A DNA stretch of 64,000 nucleotides from Sphingorhabdus sp. YGSMI21 (GTDB taxonomy: Bacteria; Pseudomonadota; Alphaproteobacteria; Sphingomonadales; Sphingomonadaceae): positions 1,131,001 to 1,195,000 of the forward strand of contig NZ_CP022548.1 in NCBI RefSeq assembly GCF_002776575.1. Direction: 5' to 3'. Shown one piece after another: positions 1-7,471 of the stretch. How positions within the stretch are numbered: the stretch's first letter is position 1; every line of letters starts with the position of its first letter. Under the pieces are notes generated by a model that saw nothing but the letters and a program-made list of their open reading frames with translations, was not told where the DNA came from and did no database searches. The position numbers were made by a program, and so were the translations under genes.

Positions 1-483
1 GGCGATGCCCTGATCGGCGAGGCGGACAATGGCCTGCCGTTGATCGAGAAGGTCGTCGACGAAGCGACCGCAGCGGTCTGCGCCGAAGCGGTGGGCGCGA
101 TGAAGGTGACCAACGAAACCACGGTCGACTATTCGCGCCAGCGCAAGCAGTTCGGCACGCCGATCGGTTCCTTCCAGGTCTTGCAGCACAGCATGGCCGA
201 CATGCTGATGGAATATGAGCAGTCGGTTTCGATGTGCTATCTGGCAACGATCAAGCTCGACGAGGACGACGCGACACGCAAGAAGAATGTGTCTGCGGCC
301 AAGGTCCGTATCGGCCAGGCCGCGCGCTTCATTGGCCAGTCGGCGATCCAGACCCATGGCGGCATGGGCATGACCGACGAACTCGCGGTGGGCAGCTATT
401 TCAAGCGCCTGTCGATCATCGAGAGCGAGTTCGGCAGCGTCGACCATCATATGCGGCGGCATATTGCGCTGACCGCGGGTTAG
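1..483 (+). CDS. Acyl-CoA dehydrogenase, C-terminal 160 residues (5' end outside window)
   Basis: The reading frame is open from the first base, so the gene starts upstream of the window. The visible part is the all-alpha C-terminal domain of an acyl-CoA dehydrogenase, which inserts an alpha,beta double bond in acyl-CoA using FAD. Seen: the RQRKQFGTPIGSFQ segment, typical of the FAD/substrate interface helix, and QTHGGMGMTDE near residue 120, which corresponds to the family's Q-x-H-GG-x-G-x-T-x-E stretch. It reads toward the catabolic genes that follow and is probably part of the same degradative locus. A repeat element and a hairpin terminator separate it from the next gene. Family assignment is firm; substrate is unknown. 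Confidence 0.9.
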   Translation, partial: GDALIGEADNGLPLIEKVVDEATAAVCAEAVGAMKVTNETTVDYSRQRKQFGTPIGSFQVLQHSMADMLMEYEQSVSMCYLATIKLDEDDATRKKNVSAAKVRIGQAARFIGQSAIQTHGGMGMTDELAVGSYFKRLSIIESEFGSVDHHMRRHIALTAG

Positions 484-494
484 GCGGACAAACC

Positions 495-572
495 CGTTCG
501 TCCTGAGCCTGTCGAAGGATGAACGCGGCACCGAGCGGCCTCCTATGTGCTTCGACAAGTTCAGCACGAACG
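495..572. repeat. Palindromic interspersed repeat (RQAQDER type)
   Basis: An imperfect inverted repeat of about 23 bases: the left arm begins CGTTCGTCCTGAGCC and the right arm ends CAGCACGAACG. It lies between the acyl-CoA dehydrogenase stop and the terminator. Translated on the minus strand, the arms give the peptide strings that are often seen as spurious ORFs in sphingomonad genomes. A decayed right-arm-like copy is at 32545-32571. Confidence 0.75.
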
Positions 573-609
573 GCATCGCGGGTCGATATGATTTTTGACC
601 CTATCATTT

Positions 610-645
610 AAGGGGATAGAGCCATGCTGGTTCTGTCCCCTTTTT
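610..645 (+). terminator. Rho-independent terminator
   Basis: AAGGGGA (610-616) pairs with TCCCCTT (636-642). An inner stem GAGCCA/TGGTTC closes a 3-base loop, and the hairpin runs into TTTTT (641-645). It would end transcription of the acyl-CoA dehydrogenase unit before the MFS gene at 683. Confidence 0.75.
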
Positions 646-682
646 CACGCTAGATCATTGCCATCCGTTGGAGAGGATGTTG

Positions 683-1984
683 ATGAGCAAGTTACCCGAG
701 CAGACTTCCGGCGGCGTCTATCGATATTATGTGCTGATCATGCTGATGCTGACCTTCATGTTCAACATCACCGACCGGCTGGTGATGTCGATCCTGATCG
801 AGGACATCAAGGCCGAGTTCCTGCTGAGCGACACGCAGATCGGGCTGCTCGCCGGGACCGCTTTCACGATATTCTATCTGTTGCTCGGCATTCCGGCCGG
901 CCGGCTGGCGGATCGTACCAACCGCAGGACGATGGTCGCGATGGCGGTCTCCCTGTGGAGCATCATGGCGGCCCTGTGCGGCGCGGCGACCGGTTTCTGG
1001 ACCTTGTTTCTCGCGCGTCTCGGTGTCGGCGTTGGCGAGGCCGGGGGCGCGCCGCCGTCGGTGTCGATCATCACCGATTATTTCGCGCCGCACGAACTAT
1101 CGCGTGCCATGGGTATCTTTACCGCCGGTGCTGTGCTGGGGCCGGTTCTCGGCTATTCGGCGGGCGGCTATCTGGCGTCCGAATATGGCTGGCGCTGGGC
1201 CTTCATCCTGCTCGGCCTGCCCGGCGTATTGCTTGGTATCATACTCTATCTGACCGTCAAGGAACCGGTGCGCGGCCGCTATTTTCAAGCCGATGCGAAC
1301 GCGGCGGGTGTGGCGAAGCAGGAGCCGTTCAGGACCGCGATGCTCTCGCTCTGGCGCAATTCGATTCTCGCCCGGGTGATCACGGCCAATGCCTTCGCCA
1401 ATGTCCCGGCCTTCGCCTTTGCCATCTGGCTGGCGCCGATCCTGATGCGCAAATTCGAGATCACCCAGGGAGAAGCCGGTCTCTATCTCGGAGCGGTGCT
1501 GTTCATCGGCGGCGTCCCCGGCATGATATTTGGCGGATTTCTGGCCGACCATCTGGCCAAGAGAACCCCGAAATGGCGTCCGTGGTATTGCGCGCTGGCG
1601 CTGGGACTGACTCTGCCCTTCTGGGCCTCCTGCCTGCTCGCCGACAGCCTGCAATGGACGCTGGGGCTGTATATCGTCGGTTATATCCTGCTCGTGTCCA
1701 CCCAGGGGGCGGCCTATTCGATGATGCAGGCGGCGGTGAAGCCGACCGAGCGGGGCACGGCCTCGGCCTTCGGCAGCCTGCTGGCCAATCTGCTGGGCTA
1801 TGCGATCGGACCGGCCCTGATCGGCGTGATGAGTGACGGCTGGGCCAGTCAATATGGCGCGATGTCGCTGAGCTACGCCGTCATGGTCACCGCAGTGGTC
1901 AGCCTGACGGTCTCGGTCGGCCTGTTCTGGTGGACCAGCAAGGCGATGAGCGACACGCCCTCGGGCCTGGCGTTACAGCAATAG
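683..1984 (+). CDS. MFS transporter, spinster-like
   Basis: A 433-residue, 12-TM major facilitator permease of the spinster-like group common in sphingomonads. Seen: N-terminal ITDRLVMSILIEDIK, the loop 2-3 motif GRLADRTNRRTM and the strongly conserved GVGVGEAGGAPPS in TM4-5. The start at 683 is chosen because GAGAGG lies 6 bases upstream; TTG (668) and ATG (677) are possible but poorly placed. It probably moves an organic acid or lipid-like substrate across the inner membrane for the adjacent catabolic genes. Its last 12 bases overlap the 3' end of the convergent SDR gene. Confidence 0.9.
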   Translation: MSKLPEQTSGGVYRYYVLIMLMLTFMFNITDRLVMSILIEDIKAEFLLSDTQIGLLAGTAFTIFYLLLGIPAGRLADRTNRRTMVAMAVSLWSIMAALCGAATGFWTLFLARLGVGVGEAGGAPPSVSIITDYFAPHELSRAMGIFTAGAVLGPVLGYSAGGYLASEYGWRWAFILLGLPGVLLGIILYLTVKEPVRGRYFQADANAAGVAKQEPFRTAMLSLWRNSILARVITANAFANVPAFAFAIWLAPILMRKFEITQGEAGLYLGAVLFIGGVPGMIFGGFLADHLAKRTPKWRPWYCALALGLTLPFWASCLLADSLQWTLGLYIVGYILLVSTQGAAYSMMQAAVKPTERGTASAFGSLLANLLGYAIGPALIGVMSDGWASQYGAMSLSYAVMVTAVVSLTVSVGLFWWTSKAMSDTPSGLALQQ

Positions 1985-2713
1985 CCCCCCGTCCGCGATG
2001 ATCGTCTGGCCGACGATATAACCGGCGAGCGGCGAGGCGAGGAACAGCACCAGACCCGCCATATCGTCCGTATCACCGATGCGGCCCAGCGGGATGGACC
2101 GGATGGTGGCGTCCCGCCGCTTGGGATTGTCGGTGGTGACCTTGGTCATCTTTGTGGCGATCAGGCCCGGCGCGACACCGTTGACGCGGATGCCGTCCGG
2201 CGCCCAGGCCTTGCCCAGGGTGCGGGTCAGTCCGGCGGCACCAGCCTTGGACGCGTTGTAACCGGGATTGCCAACGGTAGCGTGGAAAGCGGCGGTCGAA
2301 CTGATGATGATCAGCGAGCCTTTTGTTTCTTTCAGCAAATCATAAAATTGCCCGGCGCAGGTCATCAGGCTGTTGAGATTGACCTGCACGACCTTGGCGA
2401 AATTTTCCGGTTCAAATTCGGCGCGCTTGTACATCACCATGCCCTGCGAGCAGACCAATATGTCGAGCCTGGTGAATTTCTGGCGCAGGGCGATGATCGC
2501 GGCATCGTCACCGGCATCGAGCTGGTGATAGGTCAGGCCGGACAGATCGGATCCCTCGTCGGCATCATAGTCGGCTTCGCTGCTCCGCGTGCCGGTGACA
2601 TGGACTTCGGCCCCCTGGGCGCGAAAGGCCTGTGCGCTGGCATTGCCGATGCCGCTCGAGCCGCCAATTACGCAAACGGTCTGCCCGGTAAAATCGATGG
2701 ACGTGTCTATCAT
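1973..2713 (-). CDS. Short-chain dehydrogenase/reductase (SDR)
   Basis: A 246-residue classical SDR oxidoreductase. The nucleotide-binding motif GGSSGIG is near residue 20, followed by the Ser of IIISSTAAF and the catalytic YNASK (Tyr-x3-Lys), then RVNGVAPG and a C-terminal GQTIIADGG typical of the FabG-like group. It probably oxidises or reduces a hydroxyl/keto group of the cluster's substrate with NAD(P)(H). It is encoded singly, convergent with and overlapping the upstream MFS gene by 12 bp, and divergent from the next SDR across about 90 bp. Substrate unknown. Confidence 0.92.
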   Translation of the reverse strand: MIDTSIDFTGQTVCVIGGSSGIGNASAQAFRAQGAEVHVTGTRSSEADYDADEGSDLSGLTYHQLDAGDDAAIIALRQKFTRLDILVCSQGMVMYKRAEFEPENFAKVVQVNLNSLMTCAGQFYDLLKETKGSLIIISSTAAFHATVGNPGYNASKAGAAGLTRTLGKAWAPDGIRVNGVAPGLIATKMTKVTTDNPKRRDATIRSIPLGRIGDTDDMAGLVLFLASPLAGYIVGQTIIADGGLLL

Positions 2714-2800
2714 TATCTTCTCCTATGCAATTGACTATTGGCCGACCATTTCGGGATCGTCTAGGGCTTGTTGAACAATCTATCCCGGAGCAGAGACATT

Positions 2801-3571
2801 ATGGATATCCCCTTTTCGCTGGAAGGCCGCACCGCTCTGATCGCTGGTGCCTCATCGGGTTTCGGTGCGCGTTTCGCCAAGCTGTTTGCTGCGGCGGGCG
2901 CGAATGTGGTGCTGGGTGCCCGGCGGACCGACCGGACCGACGCGCTGGCGAAGGAAATTATTGATGCAGGCGGTCAGGCGCTGGCTGTTCCGCTCGATGT
3001 CACCGACGAGGCCTCGATCATCGCTGCCTATGATGCGGCGGAAGCGCAATTCGGCACGGTCGATTCGATTGTCGCCAATGCCGGTGTTGCCGCGACGGGG
3101 CGATCAACCGAAGTACCGGCGGACCGGCTGCAGATGCTGCTCGATACCAATTTCAAGGGCGTCTATCTGGTGGCGCGCGAAGGGGCCAAAAGGCTGATCG
3201 CCAGCGGCAGCCGGGAAAAGGAAAACGGCCGGATCGTGATCATCGGTTCGATCACCTCGCGGCTGACCGGCGAAGGCGACAGCGCCTATGCCGCCAGCAA
3301 GGCGGGCGTGACCCATCTCGGCCGCAATCTGGCGCGCGAATGGGTGCGGATGGGGGTGAATGTGAACACGATCCATCCCGGCTATATCCCGACGGAGATC
3401 CAGGGCGACTGGTATCAGACCGCCGGGGGCGAAGCGCAAATCGCCGGTTTCCATCGCCGCCGCCTGCAGGATATCGAATCGCTCGACCCGATGATGCTCT
3501 ATTTCTCCTCCGACGCTTCGCGGATGATTACGGGTTCGGATATCATCATCGATGACGGTCAGTCGCTCTGA
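2801..3571 (+). CDS. Short-chain dehydrogenase/reductase (SDR)
   Basis: A 256-residue SDR. Seen: AGASSGFG (a TGxxxGxG variant) near the N-terminus, the DV of the adenine-ring pocket, the NAG core (VANAGVA), the Ser of GSITSRL and catalytic YAASK, and NTIHPGYIPTEI. The start at 2801 (MDIPFSLEG) is preferred to the upstream TTG at 2768 because GGAG lies 10 bases before it and SDRs usually begin a few residues before the first beta strand. It is divergent from the SDR at 1973-2713 and followed by an MFS gene on the same strand, so the two may be cotranscribed. A second redox step of the pathway is likely. Confidence 0.92.
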   Translation: MDIPFSLEGRTALIAGASSGFGARFAKLFAAAGANVVLGARRTDRTDALAKEIIDAGGQALAVPLDVTDEASIIAAYDAAEAQFGTVDSIVANAGVAATGRSTEVPADRLQMLLDTNFKGVYLVAREGAKRLIASGSREKENGRIVIIGSITSRLTGEGDSAYAASKAGVTHLGRNLAREWVRMGVNVNTIHPGYIPTEIQGDWYQTAGGEAQIAGFHRRRLQDIESLDPMMLYFSSDASRMITGSDIIIDDGQSL

Positions 3572-3679
3572 CAAGAAGCATGACCGGCCCTAGCTAAACA
3601 AAGGGTGCCGGGCGCAAAATAATCCTGTCATAGCTGTCGGATGGCAGAGGACATTCGCCCCAACGAGGGCATCGAGATT

Positions 3680-4957
3680 ATGGCAGACAATGCGTCTGCC
3701 TCGCGCCGGCGCGCCAATTACGCGCTCGCGATCCTGTTCATCGTGACGATGCTCAACTTTCTCGACCGTCAGGTCATCTCGATCGTGGCCGAGCCGATCA
3801 AGCGTGATCTCGGATTGTCCGATACCCAGCTTGGCCTGATGACCGGCCTGTCCTTCGCGATTTTCTATACGACGCTGGCGATTCCGCTGGCCGCGCTTGC
3901 GGATCGCTGGAACCGCAGCCGAATCATCGCCATTGCCATTGCCATATGGTCTTTGATGACGGTGCTTTGCGGACTGGCGGGAAGTTTTGTGCAGTTGTTC
4001 CTGGCGCGTGTCGGCGTCGGCATCGGCGAAGCGGGATCGGCGCCGGCTTCGCACAGCCTGATCGCCGATCTGTTCCCGCCGGAACGCCGTGCCGGCGCGC
4101 TCGGCATCATGGGGGCAGCAGTCCCCGTCGGCGCGTTCATTGCCTATGCCGGTGGCGGTTATATCACCGAAATGTTCAGCTGGCGCGCCGCGTTCCTGCT
4201 GGCCGGCCTGCCGGGGATAATCATCGCGCTGGTGATCTGGTTCACCGTCCCTGATCCGCGCGGCAAGGTCAGCCTGGCCAAAGCCTTTCAGCCCGCGGCG
4301 GGCGAAATGACCTTGCGCGCCGCCTTGCTCGAACTGTCACGCAAACCGGCTTACTGGCATCTGGTCGCCGCTGGCGTGCTGGTTCAGTTCATTTCCTATG
4401 GCCTCGCCAGTTTCTACGGCGGTCTCTTTGTCCGGGTGCATGGCATGAACTATGGCGAGCTTGGCTGGAAACTGGGCGTGATGGTCGGGATAACCGGCGG
4501 TTTCGGCGCCTGGTTCGGCGGCAAGACTGGTGATCTGATCGGCAAGCGCGATCCGGCGCTGCCCTTGCTGGCGAGCGGGCTGGTGCTGGCGCTCGCCGCG
4601 CCCGGCATGATTGCCGCCATCTATGCAGAAAACGCCAATGTCGCGATCGCCCTGCTCGGCATTCCGACCTTTGCCGCGACCTTCTATTTCGGCCCCAGCT
4701 TCGCCGCCGTCCAGACTCTGGCCAGCGACCGGACGCGGGCGATGGCAGTGGCCATCTATCTGATGATCGCGGGTTTGATAGGCCTCGGCATCGGCCCCGT
4801 TTTCGTCGGCGGCCTGTCCGACTATTTCGCCGGCGGCAACCGCGCTCTGGAGGCGAGCGCCCTGCAGCAGGCGCTGATGGTGCTGGCCCTGTTCAACCTC
4901 TGGGCGGGTTTCCACTATTGGCGCGTCTGGGTGTGGATGAAGCGTCAGCGCGCCTGA
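3680..4957 (+). CDS. MFS transporter, spinster-like
   Basis: A 425-residue, 12-TM permease and a second spinster-like transporter in the cluster. Seen: MLNFLDRQVISIVAEPIK in TM1, AALADRWNRSRII in the loop 2-3 motif, and GVGIGEAGSAPASHS. The start at 3680 (MADNASASRRRANYALAI) is taken because GAGGG lies 10 bases upstream; the ATG at 3641 has no visible ribosome site. It ends only 4 bp before the stop of the convergent SDR. It shares its motifs with the MFS protein at 683-1984, but the sequence is clearly different, so it may take a related substrate or the reverse direction. Confidence 0.9.
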   Translation: MADNASASRRRANYALAILFIVTMLNFLDRQVISIVAEPIKRDLGLSDTQLGLMTGLSFAIFYTTLAIPLAALADRWNRSRIIAIAIAIWSLMTVLCGLAGSFVQLFLARVGVGIGEAGSAPASHSLIADLFPPERRAGALGIMGAAVPVGAFIAYAGGGYITEMFSWRAAFLLAGLPGIIIALVIWFTVPDPRGKVSLAKAFQPAAGEMTLRAALLELSRKPAYWHLVAAGVLVQFISYGLASFYGGLFVRVHGMNYGELGWKLGVMVGITGGFGAWFGGKTGDLIGKRDPALPLLASGLVLALAAPGMIAAIYAENANVAIALLGIPTFAATFYFGPSFAAVQTLASDRTRAMAVAIYLMIAGLIGLGIGPVFVGGLSDYFAGGNRALEASALQQALMVLALFNLWAGFHYWRVWVWMKRQRA

Positions 4958-4961
4958 AGCG

Positions 4962-5738
4962 TCACTTGCCGCCCGTCACATAGAGACACTGGCCGGTTAC
5001 CCAGCTGGATGCGGGCGAGGCCATATAGACCACGGCAGCGGCGATATCCTCTTCCCGGCCGAAACGGGCCAGCGGAATCTGGAACTGCTTGAGCAGAGCC
5101 GCGCGTTTCTCTTCCGAATCGATACCCATCGACTCATCGAAATTTTCGGTCGGGATCGGTCCGGGCGCCACTGCGTTGACGCGAATTTTCGGTGCGAGTT
5201 CAAGCGACAGGCTGGCGGTCAGGCTGTTCACCGCCGCCTTGGAAGCGCCATAAGGGGCGTTCTTGACCTGCCCGCCGATTGCGGCGCGCGAGGAAATATT
5301 GATAATCGCACCGCCATTATCGCTCATATGGCTGGCGGCAGCGACGGCGCCCATCCAGACGCTTTTCAGATTGAGCTCAATCTGCGCGTCCCAGCTCTCT
5401 TCCGGGGTGCGGGTCAGATAGCGGGGCGTGCCATCGGGCAGTCCGCCGGCATTGCTGACCCAGATGGTCAGCCGGCCCAGTTCCTCGACCGCGCGGTTGG
5501 CGAGATTTTCGAGAGCGGCGCGGCTGGTCACGTCGGTGGGGACCGCAATTGCGTGGCGACCCATGGCGCGTATCTCTCCGGCGACCTTCTCCAGATCATC
5601 GGCAGAGCGCGCGGCGACCGCCACGTCGGCACCCGCTTCCGCCAGCCCGAGCGCAATCGCCCGTCCGATCCCCTTGCCGGCGCCGGTGACGACAGCGACT
5701 TCGCCGTCCAGTCTGAATTGGTCCAATATAGCCATCAT
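4962..5738 (-). CDS. Short-chain dehydrogenase/reductase (SDR), last gene of the leftward operon
   Basis: A 258-residue classical SDR. Seen: VTGAGKGIG, AARSADDLEK (cofactor selectivity region), the NAG variant VSNAGG, the Ser of INISSRAA, catalytic YGASK and RVNAVAPGPIPT. The gene starts ATG ATG at 5738/5735, with AAGGAG 5-8 bases upstream. It lies 22 bp downstream of the flavoprotein gene and is the promoter-distal member of the five-gene operon HMG-CoA lyase, hyuA, hyuB, flavoprotein, SDR. Pairing with a ketosteroid-dehydrogenase-like flavoprotein suggests oxidation of an alicyclic alcohol/ketone, but this is inference. Confidence 0.92.
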   Translation of the reverse strand: MMAILDQFRLDGEVAVVTGAGKGIGRAIALGLAEAGADVAVAARSADDLEKVAGEIRAMGRHAIAVPTDVTSRAALENLANRAVEELGRLTIWVSNAGGLPDGTPRYLTRTPEESWDAQIELNLKSVWMGAVAAASHMSDNGGAIINISSRAAIGGQVKNAPYGASKAAVNSLTASLSLELAPKIRVNAVAPGPIPTENFDESMGIDSEEKRAALLKQFQIPLARFGREEDIAAAVVYMASPASSWVTGQCLYVTGGK

Positions 5739-5760
5739 ATGATCTCCTTGATCTTGCCGG

Positions 5761-7386
5761 TCACCGGTTGACCCGTCTGGCCGCCGCGCGGCCGGCGATA
5801 TAGCCGAATGTCAGGGCTGGCCCCAATGTGCCGCCCGCGCCGGCGTAAACGCTGCCTGTGGGCGCGCTGATCACGTTACCGGCTCCGAACAGTCCGGCAA
5901 TCGGCTCGCCATCGACATCCACGACCTGCGCCTGCGCGTTGGTTCTCGCGCCGCCATTGGTGCCAAGCGCACCCATTCTGATTTCCACGGCGTAATATGG
6001 CGCTTTGGCGAGAACGCCCAATGTGGCCCCGGCGCCTTCTCTCGAGCGGTCACCATAAAAGCGGTCATAGTCGGTCTTGCCGCGACCAAAATCCCGATCG
6101 TCCAGTTGCTCGGCCATTTCGTTGAACCGGTTGACGGTGGCCGGGAGATCCTCCGCATCGACGCCAATCAGTGCGGCCAGCTCTTCGAATGTATCGGCTT
6201 GCGCCACCCATTCGGGCAACGGCGTGCCAGGCATGAAGGAGGCCAGCGGATAGCGCTCCCGATATTGCGAGTCGAAGATCAGATAGGCGGGCAGATTGGG
6301 ATAATCATAGGTCGCCGGATCGAAGGCATGAAAGGCCCCCGCGAGCGCCGAATAATTGGCCGCTTCGTTGCAGAAACGCTTGCCCTCGCGGTTGACCATG
6401 ATGCCGTGGGGCAGGGTCCGCTCGATCAGCACCGGCATGTTGCGGGTCTCGCCGCTCGCCCATTGCGCTTCGGGAATTGCGAGGGTCGGCACCCACCAGG
6501 CGCTGGTCATATTGCCGAGGCCCGCCCCCGCCGCCATTGCCATTTTAAGTCCATCGCCGCGATTGGTAGGTGGTGAAGCCGGTGCATCGAGCGGCCCGCG
6601 CAGAAAGGCGTGTTTTAGCGCATCATTCCACTCGAATCCACCAGTGGCCAATATCACGCCATTGCGTGCCGTGATGGTCTCCCGCTCGCCGCCGCGCTCG
6701 ACAATCGCACCGGTTGCCTGGCCTTCTTCCAAGCAAAGCCGGTAACCGCCACAACCGAGAATCGGTTCGATGCCGCGATCGAGACAGGCTTTCAGCAACC
6801 GTCCGACCAGCGCTTGTCCCCAGCCGCGCAGATCTCCTTCATCGCGCCGCTGCAATTCCTCCGGTTCGACCATGCCGCTGCCGCCACCCAGCGGCGTTTC
6901 GCGCAGCATCATCCGCGGCGCCGGGCCATGATCGAACACGCGGTCTTTCCACGCGCCGAGCGAAGTGAAATCGAACAGTTCATTGTCCAGCGACCGGCCA
7001 CCCGTTTTCGCACCGGGCCGGTCCCCGTAATAATCCGGATAGTCCGGCATCATGGTCAGATCGATTGCATCGATGCCGGTCAGGAAGGAAAACATGGGGC
7101 CGGCTTCGGTGACGAAGGCCGAGAGCACCGCTTCGTCCATTTCGCCATGATTGAGGGAAAGGAAATAGGTGAGGGCATCGGCGCTGCTGTCTTTGATGCC
7201 TTGCGCCGCCATCTGGTCATGATCGGGCAGCCAGACCACGCCGCCGGAAATCGCGGCGGTGCCGCCGAGCCGGTCCTGCTTTTCGATCAGCCGGACCGAG
7301 GCGCCAGATTCATGCGCGGCGAGCGCAGCAGTGAGCCCCGCGGCCCCCGCACCGATGATCAGAACATCTGTCTCGCTATCGACTAT
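5761..7386 (-). CDS. FAD-dependent oxidoreductase, fumarate reductase/3-ketosteroid dehydrogenase-like, with non-canonical start
   Basis: A 541-residue flavoprotein of the FAD_binding_2 family. The dinucleotide motif IIGAGAAGL and the following LIEKQDRLGGT lie in the first 45 residues. GVILATGGFEWN is mid-protein, and GALGTNGG...GLFGAGNV plus AGGTLGPALTFGYIAGR form the C-terminal FAD/substrate region, as in Delta1-dehydrogenases acting on cyclic ketones. Odd: between an in-frame TAG upstream and the FAD motif there is no ATG, GTG or TTG. The best placed codon is ATA at 7386-7384, preceded by GGGAGAGG, giving I/M-V-D-S-E-T-D. The first canonical in-frame start (GTG, 7239) would delete the FAD-binding fold. 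Either ATA is used, or an ATG has mutated or been misread. It lies within the leftward operon. Confidence 0.85.
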   Translation of the reverse strand: MVDSETDVLIIGAGAAGLTAALAAHESGASVRLIEKQDRLGGTAAISGGVVWLPDHDQMAAQGIKDSSADALTYFLSLNHGEMDEAVLSAFVTEAGPMFSFLTGIDAIDLTMMPDYPDYYGDRPGAKTGGRSLDNELFDFTSLGAWKDRVFDHGPAPRMMLRETPLGGGSGMVEPEELQRRDEGDLRGWGQALVGRLLKACLDRGIEPILGCGGYRLCLEEGQATGAIVERGGERETITARNGVILATGGFEWNDALKHAFLRGPLDAPASPPTNRGDGLKMAMAAGAGLGNMTSAWWVPTLAIPEAQWASGETRNMPVLIERTLPHGIMVNREGKRFCNEAANYSALAGAFHAFDPATYDYPNLPAYLIFDSQYRERYPLASFMPGTPLPEWVAQADTFEELAALIGVDAEDLPATVNRFNEMAEQLDDRDFGRGKTDYDRFYGDRSREGAGATLGVLAKAPYYAVEIRMGALGTNGGARTNAQAQVVDVDGEPIAGLFGAGNVISAPTGSVYAGAGGTLGPALTFGYIAGRAAARRVNR

Positions 7387-7471
7387 TGCACCTCTCCCGT
7401 AACCGGATTGGCGACCAGTCTAGGGGCTTGGATAAGGCGGGACAAACCGCACTTTGGATAGCCGGAACTTG

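Noticed and set aside
595..1836. 413-residue ORF in another frame of the first MFS gene
   Set aside because: Arg/Gly-rich frame-shifted reading of the transporter with no ribosome site.
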